Origin: Ceratotherium simum simum
Taxonomy: Eukaryota > Chordata > Mammalia > Perissodactyla > Rhinocerotidae
DNA length: 64,000 bases
NCBI RefSeq assembly: GCF_000283155.1
Contig: NW_004454207.1
Coordinates: 16,857,474-16,921,473 of the forward strand
Reading direction: 5' to 3'
Positions within the stretch are counted from its first letter, which is position 1; each line of letters starts with the position of its first letter. Made by a program: the position numbers and the translations under genes. Positions 24,180 to 33,822 of this stretch are shown one piece after another. The notes beneath the pieces are model-generated. The model saw nothing but the letters and a program-made list of their open reading frames with translations, was not told the origin of the DNA and made no database searches.

Positions 24180-24850
24180 CATTGAGGCGCTCATTCATTC
24201 ATGCATTTGCAAATACATTTGGAAGGCCTACTATATTCTTAGAATTCTACAGAACTTGGGAATTAGAGATGACTATATTCGTCTTGTCATCCTGAAGACC
24301 TCACAGTGTAGTGAGGGCAAGAAACACTTAGGCAGAAAATTATAAAATAATGCGATAAATGTAATAATATGCATCTTCACAGAATATTTTTGAAGCATTC
24401 ATGAGAAGCATGTGATCCTAGGGTGTAAGGAAAAACTTATTGAGTAATCAAAATCTGGGTCTTAAAGGACAAGTAAGCATTGGCCAGGTGAGGAGAACAT
24501 TCTGAAATGAAGGGACTTGAGCAAAGGCAAAGAGGGGAAGAGCAACATTGTGCTTGCAGGAAACTATTAGTAATTCAGTGTTGGCGAAGCTTAAAGCATG
24601 AGGCATTTTGATGTCAAGATAGACTCAGGAGCATTAGGCAGGGGTCAGATCATGGAGTGACCTTTATGCCATGTTAAAGAGTTTGGACTTCATCTGTGGG
24701 TGATTGTTAACCACTGAGGGGTTTTAAGCATGGGAGTCATCTGGTCAGATTTATGCTTTAGATAAATCTACTGGCTATGTGTCACAGGGATATGTTAGGA
24801 GATCATCAGAATAGACCAGACAAGCAGGGATGGAGATGAGAATATGAACT
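24180..24850 (-). mobile_element. Antisense L2-like repeat
   Basis: It starts with 'cattcattcatgcatttgca' and continues with the standard blocks: 'agacctcacagtgtagtg', 'gacttgagcaaaggcaaaga', 'gggtcagatcatggagtgac', 'ggacttcatctgtgggtgat' and 'gagtcatctggtcagattta'. The copy is interrupted at 24870 by an L1 fragment and seems to resume to about 25480. Confidence 0.6.
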
Positions 24851-24869
24851 CTAGAAATGATTATGTTAA

Positions 24870-25146
24870 AACAGGACTAAGTCAGATACAAAAGACCACA
24901 TATTTGTCCCACATCCATAGAGACAGAAAGTGGATTAGTGGGTTGCCAAGTGCTGGAGGATGAGGAGTAACTGCTAATGGGTACAGAGTTTCTTTTTGTA
25001 GTAATGAAAATGTTCTGGAATTTGATACTTGTGATTATCGCACAATATTGTAAATATACTAAAAACCAGTGAATTTCACACATCAAAAAGAGTGAATTTT
25101 ATGGTGTGTTATTTATATTTCAAAAAGCTATCATGAAAAAAAAAAC
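24870..25146 (+). mobile_element. L1 3'UTR fragment, sense, with A tail
   Basis: 'agacagaaagtggattagtg', 'ggttgccaagtgctggagga', 'gtaatgaaaatgttctggaa' and 'gtgaatttcacacatcaaaa' are L1 3'UTR blocks in order, ending in a run of A at 25135-25146. It splits the antisense L2-like repeat. Confidence 0.8.
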
Positions 25147-25149
25147 CAA

Positions 25150-25480
25150 AGGATTTAGTGATAAAACCTTGAGGTTAGGTGCAATCACATAGAGTTTTAT
25201 GTCAATCGTGGAGAACATTTAGGGGATTAGAGAAGGAAGAGCAGTACCAAAATACTCAAATAAAGAATGAAAATTAATTGTAGGAAAGATTCTTGGCAAG
25301 TGATAAATGGAAAGTGGAGGGAGGTGGAGATACTTAAGAAAACTCCCAAGTTTCTTCCTTTGGTGACTGGATAGATAATTAGGCTACCAATATGATAGAG
25401 GACACCAGAGAAGGTGATATTCTGGGATGGGAGGGAGGATGAAATTGGAGATGGGTGGTGTTGATTTCAGTGTTAAAGAG
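25150..25480 (-). mobile_element. Resumed antisense L2-like repeat
   Basis: After the L1 fragment the purine-rich L2-like body continues ('aaaactcccaagtttcttcc', 'gtgactggatagataattag', 'gagatgggtggtgttgattt'). Confidence 0.45.
25162..25299 (+). repeat. 138-bp direct duplication, copy 1
   Basis: This copy matches 25812-25949 at a constant offset of 650 bases with four substitutions and no gaps (about 97 percent identical). It lies in the resumed part of the L2-like repeat, so it is the likely source of the second copy. Confidence 0.95.
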
Positions 25481-25499
25481 TTTGAGGTCTGTGTACCAT

Positions 25500-25806
25500 A
25501 CATTTGTACTTGAACTGGTGATTGGCCTACTCCGTAGATATAAATTTGGTTAACACCTATCCTAGAGTTTCAATAGGTCCCCAAATTTTTCTGCCTCCAC
25601 ATATTTCAGAAGTACAACAAAATCTCATTAATAGCATTCTTCTTTGCATGTCAGTGATTCTCATTACAGGAGTGGAGTATGTTAGAATCTACCATGTGGA
25701 GGATTATAGTTTTAAAAGGCTAGCCTACCACAGATGCTGATGTGTTCCATAGGGAATTTTTGTCCATGCTCCCAATGTTCTCAGTTGGAAATTATTGATA
25801 TCATTG
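25500..25806. other. Unique DNA between the two duplicate copies
   Basis: No repeat or gene recognised; the 72-codon plus frame (25522-25740) lacks motifs. Confidence 0.45.
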
Positions 25807-25949
25807 ATGGCTAAAACCTTGAGGTTAGGTGCAATCACCTAGAGTTTTATGTCAATCGTGGAGAACATTTAGGGGATTAGAGAAGGAAGAGCAGTACCAA
25901 AATACTCAAATGAAGAATGAAAATTAATTGTAAGAGAGATTCTTGGCAA
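25807..25949 (+). repeat. 138-bp direct duplication, copy 2, with flanking 7-mers
   Basis: Copy 2 occupies 25812-25949. The 7-base 'atcattg' stands on both sides (25800-25806 and 25950-25956), as if the segment had been inserted with a short target duplication. There is no A tail and no transposon end, so it looks like a templated insertion rather than an ordinary SINE or LINE. Confidence 0.8.
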
Positions 25950-25956
25950 ATCATTG

Positions 25957-26222
25957 TTTTAAAATCAGTATTTTTTTGAGTGAATGAATAAGTGAGTGAA
26001 TGAGTGTGATTTCAAGGAAACCAATGGAACAATTTCAGGAAAGATAAGAATGGTCAAATATTTCAAAATCAAGAGATAAATTCAATAAGATAAAAACTGA
26101 AACATGTCCATTGGATTTGATGATTAAGAGAGCTTAGATGACCTTAGTAAGTTGAGTTTCAGGGATGACTAGTGAAACAGGAGGAGAGGAGGGGAAAGGC
26201 AGTGGGTGTGGGCTATATTCTT
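25957..26222. other. Short unique stretch with a (TGAA)-like run
   Basis: A 'gagtgaatgaataagtgag' simple repeat sits at about 25978-26005. Nothing else recognised upstream of the large L1. Confidence 0.5.
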
Positions 26223-26239
26223 AAGAAATGTGGATGATA
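26223..26239. repeat. Left target-site duplication of the large L1
   Basis: The 17-base 'aagaaatgtggatgata' is repeated without change at 32808-32824. Confidence 0.96.
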
Positions 26240-26376
26240 GAGGAGTGATATCAGCATCATGGCAGAGTGAGTTGCTCCCTTTGTCTCTCCCCTCTAAGTT
26301 ACAACCAGTAGGACATCCATAGGTCGACAAAGGATCCTCTGCACAGCACACCAGAATGCCTGAGAGATCCATACAT

Positions 26377-27327
26377 CTATACATTTGAAGGTGGGTGGAC
26401 TGGACCTCCTGGAGGCAGAAGAACAAGAGGAGAAGCAGCGGCAGCTCTCAAGACCAGAGGCTCTAGGAACTGCAGCAACTTCCACGCCTGGAGGCTCCAG
26501 AAGCTGAGGCAATGCAGGCCACCAGAGACTCTAGGAACCACCACGGCACCCAGGACTGGAGGCTTCAGGATCCTTGGCAGTGCCCACAACCCAGCCCGCT
26601 CCCTGTCCCTTGGCAGTGGAGGTGGCATCTGTGACCCTGGCCCTCCCAGCAGCAGGAGGTGCATCCAAGATCCCAGTGCCCCTGAAAGTGCTGTTGGTGC
26701 CTCAGCAACCTGAGGCTCCAGGAACCATGAGGGTACCCAAGTCTGGAGGCTCCAGGAACCATGGCAGTGCCTGTGACCAGAGGCTCCAGGAATTATGGCA
26801 GTGCCCACAACCCAGGTACCCCTCACTATAGTGGTGGTGGCAGCACCCGTGACTCTGGCCTGCCTGGTGGCAGGAACTGTGACTGGTGCCAGTGGTAACG
26901 ATGACACCTGCAAACACAGTGCCCTCCACAGCAGCAGTACTAGCACCCTCAGAAAACCCAGGAGCAGCAGTGGAGGCAGTGTGCTTGATTCCAATCCCCC
27001 CACGCCCGTGGCAGTGGTGCCCATAACTCCAGCCCCCTCACCTGTAGCAGCAATGCCTCTGGACCTAACAACCTCAGAGGTGTCAGATGCACCTGTGATC
27101 TGGTTCCTGCCCCATCTTCCTCCTCCCACCACCACAGTGGAGGAACACACAACCCAGGTGACTCTGGTAGCAGCAAAGGCACTCACCAGCCTGGTGACCT
27201 GGTGGCGATGCCTGCCACCACAGGAACACCAGCAGCAGCAAGGCACCAGCAACTTTGGAGGCACAAGCAGCGCAATGAGGGCACCAACCACACCTCTGGC
27301 TGAGGCGGTGGAGGGTGAAAAGTGCAC
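26377..27327 (-). other. 316-codon antisense open frame in the L1 5'UTR
   Basis: The longest open frame of the window runs against the L1, across its 5'UTR. The predicted product is low-complexity, rich in Val, Leu, Gly, Ala, Trp and Ser with repeated PGAS-like and SWSL-like stretches that reflect the tandem DNA units. No domain, signal or catalytic motif is recognisable. Primate L1s have an antisense promoter and a small antisense ORF0 in the 5'UTR; this is positionally similar but much longer and unrelated in sequence as far as I can see. It may simply be open because the DNA is GC-rich and repetitive. Probably not a gene. Confidence 0.3.
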
Positions 27328-27367
27328 ACTCTCAAATACAACCAGAAGCAGCTCAAAATCAAAATAA
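26795..27367 (+). other. 190-codon sense open frame in the L1 5'UTR
   Basis: It begins at an ATG in the tandem region and ends 158 bases before the ORF1 start. The product is Thr/Ser/Pro/Val/Ala-rich with short QQQQ and PPP runs, a basic tail (SSSKSK) and no domain I know. It overlaps the antisense frame almost completely, which points to shared low-complexity composition rather than two genes. A real upstream ORF translated from the L1 RNA is possible but unproven. Confidence 0.25.
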
Positions 27368-27525
27368 ACAAAGCCTTATATAAATAATAAAGGTATTTAC
27401 AAAAAAGGTATTTACTACCACAAATGTGCCAATAGAGAAACAATTCATCAAGCACCATGAAAACTTATGATAACACAGTATCACAAAAATAAACTGACAA
27501 TTCTCCAGGAATCAAACTTGAAGTC

Positions 27526-28420
27526 ATGGAAGATTGCAATCCAACTGACAGAGAATTGAAAATAGCTGTCATGAAGAAATTCAATGAGCTACAAGAAAAC
27601 TCAGAAAGACAGTTCAATAAACTCAGGAATAAAATTAATGAACAGAAGGAGTACTTCACCAAAGAGATTGAAACTCTAAAAAGCTCCCAACAGAAATTAT
27701 GGAGCTGAAGAACTCAATAAGTGAGGTGAAGAATATAGTAGAAAACATTGGAAATAGAGCAGACCATATGGAAGAGAGATTTAGCTAGACTGAAGATAGA
27801 AATCTAGAAATGATTCAGGTGGAAGAGGAGAGAGAACTAAGATTTTTAAAAAATGAAGAAATTCTGTGAGAAATATTCAACACCATTAGAAAACACAACA
27901 TAAGGATAATGGGTATCCCAGAAAGAGAAGAAAGGGAGAAGGGAGCAGACAGCTTATATAAAGAACTAATAGCTGAGAACTTCCCAAACCTGGGGAAGGA
28001 ACTGGATATACAAATACATGAAGCTAATAGAACACCTAATTATCTCAACTCAAAAAGACCTTTTCCAAGACACACTTTATATTAAAACTGTCAAAAGTCA
28101 ATGACACAGAATTTTAAAGCCAGACAGGGAAAAAAGGACAGTAACCTACAACAGAATCCCCATTAGGCTATCAGCAGATTTCTCAGCAGAAACACTGCAG
28201 GTCAGAAGAGAACGGAATGATATATTCAAAATATTGAAAGATAAAAACTGTCAACCAGGAATACTCTATCCAGCAAAGTTATTCTTCAGATATGAAGAAG
28301 AAATAAAGGCTTCCTCAGATAAACAAAAGCTGAGGGGGTTCACCCCACTGGACCTGCCGTACAAGAAATGTTGAAAGGAACTCTTCTACCAGAAGCAAAA
28401 AGGCAAAAATATACAAAACT
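27526..28420 (+). pseudogene. L1 ORF1 (RNA-binding chaperone), broken
   Basis: ORF1p is the L1 nucleic-acid chaperone that trimerises through a coiled coil and coats the L1 RNA. The start at 27526 (MEDCNPTDRELKIAVMKKF) opens a 60-codon frame ending at a stop after a frameshift near 27690. The charged heptad-like stretch that follows (KKFNELQENSERQFNKLRNK) fits the coiled coil. Downstream in another frame are LKNSISEVKNIVE, then RIMGIPEREE and ELIAENFPNL, which match the RRM part, and a last block with ILYPAKLFFRYEEE and DKQKLR, typical of the C-terminal domain. In-frame stops lie near 27788, 27868 and 28081. Not functional. The end is approximate. Confidence 0.9.
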
Positions 28421-28856
28421 TTGAATGAGGTTATAGACAGAACCAGAAAATTGCAAAGCTATTACATAATAGGCTATTAAACAATTATAGCATAAAGGTT
28501 AAAAGGGAAAAAAGCATTAAAAATAACTAGAAATACTTCAATATTGTAATGAACTCACATAATAAAAAAGGGATAATTGACAGCAAAAACATAAAAGGGG
28601 AGGAAGAAAAGGACAGAACTTGTATAGGCAAATGAAGATAAGACACTATCAGTAGAATTGGGGCATTTTGTTTATTAGACATTGTATACAAACCTCATGG
28701 TAACCACAAAACAAAAATCTAGAGTACAGACATGAAACATAAAAAAGAAATAACTGAGAAAAACATCATAGAAAACCACCAAACTAAAATGTTAGACAGA
28801 AAAAAAAGAGAAAAGAAACAATAGAGATATAGCTCAACCAGGAAACAAAAGATAAA
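28421..28856 (+). other. L1 inter-ORF region
   Basis: About 0.43 kb of A-rich L1 sequence between ORF1 and ORF2 ('gcaaatgaagataagacact', 'aaacctcatggtaaccacaa'). It is long compared with the short ORF1-ORF2 spacer of modern human L1s and resembles older L1M organisation. Confidence 0.75.
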
Positions 28857-31800
28857 ATGGCAGTAGTAAGTCCTCATATATCAATACTCACCTTAAATGT
28901 AAATGGATTTAATTCACCAATCAAAAGGCACAGAGTGGCTGGATGGATTAAAAAACTAGACCCAACTGTACGCTGTGTTTAGGAGACTCATCTTAACTCT
29001 AAAGACAAACATAGGCTCAAAGTGAGGGGGTGGAAGGTGATACTCTAAGCAAATGGCAACCAAAAGAAAGTGAATGTAGTTATACTTATACTGGACAAAA
29101 TAGAATTCAAGATAAAAAAGATAATGAGAGACAAAGGTGGACATTATATAATGATAAAGGGGGCAATTCATCAAGAAACAGAACATTTATTAATATATAC
29201 GCACCCAACATAGGAGTACCAAAATATATAAAACAACTATTACCAAACCTAAAGGGAGAAATTGACAGCAATACAGTAATAGTGGGAGACTTTAACACCC
29301 CAGTTTCATCAATGGGTAGATCATCCAGACAGAAAGTCAATAAGGAAACACTGGCCTTAAATGACACATTAAACCAGATGGACTTAATAGATAGATACAG
29401 AACATTCCATCCAAAAGCTGCAGAATACACATTCTTCTCAAGTGCACCTGGAACATTTTCAAGGATAGACTATATGTTGGGACACAAAACAAGTCTCAAT
29501 AAGTTTAAGAAGATCGAAATCATGCCAACCATCTTTTATGACAACAATAATATGAAACTAGAAATCAATTTCAAGAAGAAAACTGTAAAAATCACAAATA
29601 TGTAGACATAACTACTGAATGCTGATGCTACTGAAAAAATATTGGGTCAATGAAGAAATCAAATGGGAAATAAAAAAATACATGGAGAAAAATGAAAATG
29701 AAAATATGACATACCAAAATCTATGGGATGCAGTTAAAGCAGTACTAAGAGGGAAGTTTATTACAATAAAGGCCTACCTCAAGAAGCAAGAAAAATCTCT
29801 AAACAATCTAACATTTCACCTAAAAGAACTAGAAAAGGAAGAACAAATGAAGCCCAAAGTCAACAGAAGGAAGGAAATAATAAAAATCAGAGCACAAGTA
29901 AATGAAATAGAGACTAAAAAGACAATAGAAAAGATCAATGAAACTAAGAGCTGGTTCTTTGAAAAATTCAACAAAATTGATAAAACTTTAGCTAGACTCA
30001 ATAAAAAAAGTGAGAAGGCTCAAATAAAATCAGAAATGAAAGAGGAAAAGTTACAACAGATACCTCAGAAATACAAAGGATCATAAGAGACTACAATAAG
30101 CAGCTATACACCAACAAATTAGAAGATCTAGAAGAAATGGATAAATTCTTAAAATCATACAACCTTCTAAGACTGAACCATGAAAAAAACAGAAAATCTG
30201 AATAGACCAATCACTAGTGAGGAGATTGAAACAGTAATCAAAAACTTCTCCCAAAACAAAATTCCAGGGCTAGATGACTTCACTGGTGAGTTCTACCAAA
30301 CATTCAAAGAAGATTTAATACCTGTCCTTCTCAAATTCTTCCAAAAAATTGAAGAGGAGGGAATGCTTCCTAACTCATTTATGGAGCCAGTATTACGCTG
30401 ATACCAAAACAAGTCAAGGACTACACAAAAAAAGAAAATTACAGGGAAATATCTCTGATGAACATAGATGCAAAAATGCTCACCAAAATATTAGCAAACT
30501 GACTACAACAATACATTAAAAGGATCATACACCATGATCAAGTGAGATTTATTCCAGGGATGCAAGGATGGTTCAGCATCCACAAATCAATTGATGTGAT
30601 ACACCACATTAACAAATACAGGATAAAAATCCTATAATCATCTCAATAGATGCAGAAAAAGCATTTGACAAGATTCAACATCCATTTATGATAAATACTC
30701 TCTTTAAATGGGTATAGAAGGAAAGTACTTCAACATTATAAGGACCGTATATGACAAACCCACAACTAACATCACACTCAATGGTGAAACTGAAAGCTTT
30801 TCCTCTAAGATCAGGAACAAGACAAGGATGCCCACTATCACCACATTTACTCAACATAGTCCTTGAAGTCCTAGCCAAAGAAATTAGGCAAGGAAAAGAA
30901 ATAAAAGTCATTCAAATTAAAAAGGAAGAAGTAAAACTGTCACTATTTGCAAATGATGTGATTTTACATATAGAAAACCTTAAAGATGCCACCAAAAACC
31001 TATTCGAAATAATAAATGAATACAGTACAGTAGCAGAGTACAAAATCAATATACAAAAATCTGTTGCATTTCTATACAGAAACAATGAACTATAAAAAAG
31101 AGAGATTAAGAAAACAATCCCATTTACAGTTGCAACAAAAAGAATAAAATACCTAGGAATAAATTTAACCAAGGAGGTGAAAGACTTGTACAATGAAAAC
31201 TATAAGACATTACTTAAAGAAATTGAAGAAGCAAAGAAATAGAAATTCCATGCTCATGGAGTGGAAGAAATAATACCTTTAAAATGTCCATATTACCTAA
31301 AGTAATCTACAAATTCAGTGCAATCCCTATCAAAATCCCAGTGGTATTTTTCACAGATATAGAACAAAGAATCCTAAAATCCACATGGAACCCTAAAAGA
31401 CCCCAAATAGTCAAAGGAATCGTGAGAACAAAGAACAAAGCCAGAGATATCCTATTCCCTGATTTCAAACTATACTACAAAGCTATTAGTAATCACAACA
31501 GTATGGTGTTGGCAGAAAAACAGACACATAGATCAATGGAATAGAATTGAGAGCCTAGAAAAAAAATCCACGCATATATGGACAACTAATTTATGACAAA
31601 GGAGCCAAGAACCTATAATGGAGAAAGGAAAGTCTCTTCAATAAATGGCGTTTGGAAAACTGGACAGCCACATGCAAAAGAATGAAACTAGACCATTTTC
31701 TTATACCATGCACAAAAATTAACTCAAAATGGATTAACTTCTTGAATGTAAGACCCGAATCAGTACCTAGAAGAAAACACAGGCAGTACCCACTTGAACA

Positions 31801-32515
31801 TTGGTCTGACCAATATCTGTTTGGATATGTCTCCTCAGAGAAGGGAAACCAAAGCAAAAGCAAAAAAATAAACAAATGGAACGACATCAAACTAAAAAGC
31901 TTCTGCACAGCAAAGGAAACCACCAACAAAATGATAAGACAACCTACAGAATAGAAGATATTTGCAAATCATTTATCTGATACGGAGTTAATATCCAAAA
32001 TATATAAAGAACTCATACAACTCAACAACAACAAAAAACCTGATTAAAAAATGGGCAGAGGATCTGAATAGACATTTTTCCTAAGAAGACATACAGATGG
32101 CCAACAGGCACATGAAAAGATGTTCAACATCACTAATTATTAGGGAAATGCAAATAAAAACCACAATGAGATATCACCTCACGCCCGTTAGAATGGCTAT
32201 TATCAAAAAGACAAGAAATATCAAGTGTTGGAGAGGATGTGGAGAAAAGGGAACCCCCATAAACTGCTGGTGGGAATGTAAACTGGTGCAGCCACTATGG
32301 AAAACAGTACGGAGATTCCTCAAAAAATTAAGGATAGCTGAATATGATCCATAGCTGAATATGATCCAGCTCTTCCACTTCTGGGTATTTATCCAAAGAA
32401 TATGAAAACACTAATTCAAAAAGATATATGTACCCCAATGTTCATTGTAGCATTATTTACAATAGCCAAGATATGGAAACAACCTAAGTGTCCATTGACA
32501 GATGAATGGATATAG
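28857..32515 (+). pseudogene. L1 ORF2 (endonuclease-reverse transcriptase), broken
   Basis: ORF2p nicks target DNA and reverse-transcribes L1 RNA at the nick. The start at 28857 gives MAVVSPHISILTLNVNGFN, the usual endonuclease beginning, with a stop about 42 codons in. Separate frames then cover the endonuclease (29030-29605, GDFNTPVSS, but the expected DRS is GRS and the SDH catalytic triplet reads YDN), the linker (29619-30086), and the reverse transcriptase (30180-30401, 30751-31095: [20 protein letters not shown]; the catalytic F/YADD box at 30946-30957 reads FAND). C-terminal parts follow (31284-31544, 31652-31954, 32097-32354, including WRGCGEKGT and [12 protein letters not shown]). 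Numerous stops, frameshifts and lost catalytic residues make it dead. Confidence 0.95.
32334..32367 (+). repeat. Perfect 17-bp tandem duplication inside ORF2
   Basis: 'atagctgaatatgatcc' occurs twice back to back (32334-32350, 32351-32367). It shifts the frame and ends the last C-terminal frame at 32354, a small slippage event after or during insertion. Confidence 0.95.
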
Positions 32516-32807
32516 AAGATGTAGTATATATATATACCACATGGAGAAAGACAAATACCGTATAATTTCACTAATGTGGAAGATAAAAACAAAAATAAAC
32601 TCATAGAAGCAGACAACAGATTGGTGGTTACCAGAGGGGAAGGAGGGTGGGGGAGAGTGAAAAGGGTAAAGGAAGTCAATTACATGGTGAGTGATGAAAA
32701 CTATGCTTTTGGTGATGAGCACACTGTAGTATATACAGATGTCTAATTATAATGTACACCTGAAACCTATACAGTATTATAAATTAATGTTACGTCAATT
32801 AAAAAAA
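32516..32807 (+). other. L1 3'UTR and A-rich end
   Basis: 'gtggttaccagaggggaagg', 'ggtgatgagcacactgtagt' and 'aatgtacacctgaaacctat' are L1 3'UTR blocks, ending in a short A tail (32801-32809, overlapping the start of the target duplication). A short TA run lies at 32522-32535. Confidence 0.9.
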
Positions 32808-32824
32808 AAGAAATGTGGATGATA
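32808..32824. repeat. Right target-site duplication of the large L1
   Basis: Exact repeat of 26223-26239. Confidence 0.96.
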
Positions 32825-33001
32825 AAGGAGAGGGATTGAGAAGATAGAAGTGCTCTGGAAGAGAAGAAAAAGATTTAACACTACTTTTCCAATATCAATA
32901 CATTCTTCTCTTAAAGAATTTCTATAATATTATTCAGGAATCCTATTTAACCAGTTTTTAATTCTCTTATGAAACCAGAATTAAACTGCACCAAAGTTTC
33001 T

Positions 33002-33018
33002 GATCATTTCATTTCTTA
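33002..33018. repeat. Left target-site duplication of ERE at 33019
   Basis: 'gatcatttcatttctta' is exactly repeated at 33219-33235. Confidence 0.95.
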
Positions 33019-33218
33019 CAATTTATTTATTTATTTTTCCCCAAAAGCCCCAGTAGATAGTTGTAAGTCACAGCTGCACATCCTTCCAGTTGCTGCATGT
33101 GGGATGCGGCCCCAGCACGGCCGGAGAAACGGTGCGTCGGTGCGCACCCGGGATCCCAACCCGGGCCACCAGCAGCGGAGCACGCGCACCCAACCTCTAA
33201 GCCACGGGGCCAGCCCAA
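33019..33218 (-). mobile_element. ERE SINE, antisense, perfect 17-bp target duplication
   Basis: T-rich tail complement, 'agccccagtagatagttgta', 'gctgcacatccttccagttg', 'gggatcccaacccgggccac' and head complement 'ccacggggccagccc'. Short ERE form, close to the 8517 copy. Forms an inverted pair with the next ERE about 350 bp away. The open frames that cross it on both strands are artefacts of the SINE. Confidence 0.96.
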
Positions 33219-33235
33219 GATCATTTCATTTCTTA

Positions 33236-33564
33236 ATTTGTATAATTTAGAGGTAGTTATGAGGTCATCCATTCAAAATGCCATCTTTCTCTGTATTCTA
33301 TTTTACCCTGTAGTTGGAGGTTAAATTCACATATCAATTTATTTATGGTAGAATTTACTATAAAAGCTGGGACTTTCGTGGTGTCATATCTATGAGAGGT
33401 GTCACGAGTTGATGACATTTTCACTGTTAACAATTCTGCAGTGGTCTGTCTTTTTCATTCCATTCGTTATTCTTGGTAAATCTCTGCTTTAAATGGTAGA
33501 AATAGAAGTTCCACAGATATTTGTTATAAAAGTTATGCATACTGACATTTAAAAATGTTTCCTT
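33236..33564. other. Unique spacer between two EREs
   Basis: No repeat or gene recognised. Confidence 0.5.
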
Positions 33565-33812
33565 GTGGCCAACCCCGTGGCATAGTGGTTAAGTTCACGT
33601 GCTCTGCTTTGGCGGCCCAGGATTCGTGGGTTCGGATCCCTGGGGCAGACCTACGCACCGCTTATCAAGCCATGCTGTGGTGGCATCCCATATAAAGTAG
33701 AGGAAGATGGGCACGGATGTTAGCCCAGGGCCAATCTTTCTCAGCAAAAAGAGGAGGATTGGCAACAGATGTTAGCTCAGGGCTAATCTTCCTCACCCCC
33801 CCAGCGCCCCCC
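33565..33812 (+). mobile_element. ERE SINE, sense
   Basis: Head 'gtggccaaccccgtggcata', A-box-like 'tggcatagtgg', B box 'ggttcggatcc', body 'gcttatcaagccatgctgtg', two tail blocks ('gatgttagcccagggccaat', 'agatgttagctcagggctaa') and a C-rich end. Flanking 'aaaaatgttt'/'aaaaatattt' is a degenerate target duplication. Confidence 0.92.
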
Positions 33813-33822
33813 AAAAATATTT

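Larger units (their letters stand above)
26240..27525 (+). promoter_or_regulatory. L1 5'UTR, GC-rich, internally repetitive
   Basis: The start 'aggagtgatatcagcatcat' followed by 'ggcagagtgagttgctccct' marks the 5' end of a full-length L1. From about 26440 to 26830 there are degenerate repeats of 'gaggctccaggaaccatg' joined to 'gcagtgcccacaaccca', spaced by tens of bases, and a serine/proline-rich trinucleotide texture continues to 27360. L1 5'UTRs contain the internal promoter for RNA polymerase II, so this is the presumed promoter of the element. It stands out from the AT-rich surroundings. Confidence 0.85.
26240..32807 (+). mobile_element. Near-full-length L1 retrotransposon, dead
   Basis: A single insertion of about 6.57 kb, sense, holding all L1 parts in order: 5'UTR (26240-27525), ORF1 (27526-about 28420), a long inter-ORF region, ORF2 (28857-32515), 3'UTR and an A-rich end. 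A perfect 17-bp target duplication borders it, so it moved as one unit by L1 target-primed reverse transcription. Both ORFs carry stops and frameshifts, and key catalytic residues are lost, so it cannot move itself. The perfect duplication and recognisable proteins suggest it is not among the oldest L1s here, but the density of stops rules out recent activity. The ORF1 and inter-ORF organisation resembles the L1M-like lineage rather than the primate L1PA type. Confidence 0.96.

Noticed and set aside
26377..27367. Long frames on both strands as a proline/serine-rich host gene
   Set aside because: They lie wholly inside the L1 between its target duplication and ORF1, and their texture follows the tandem DNA units. 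I list them only as L1 5'UTR frames.
29030..31954. Endogenous retrovirus pol because of reverse transcriptase similarity
   Set aside because: The order of endonuclease, RT and Cys-rich end, the A tail and the lack of LTRs, protease or integrase show a non-LTR L1.
33027..33324. Overlapping frames at 33 kb on both strands
   Set aside because: Same reason: translated ERE body.
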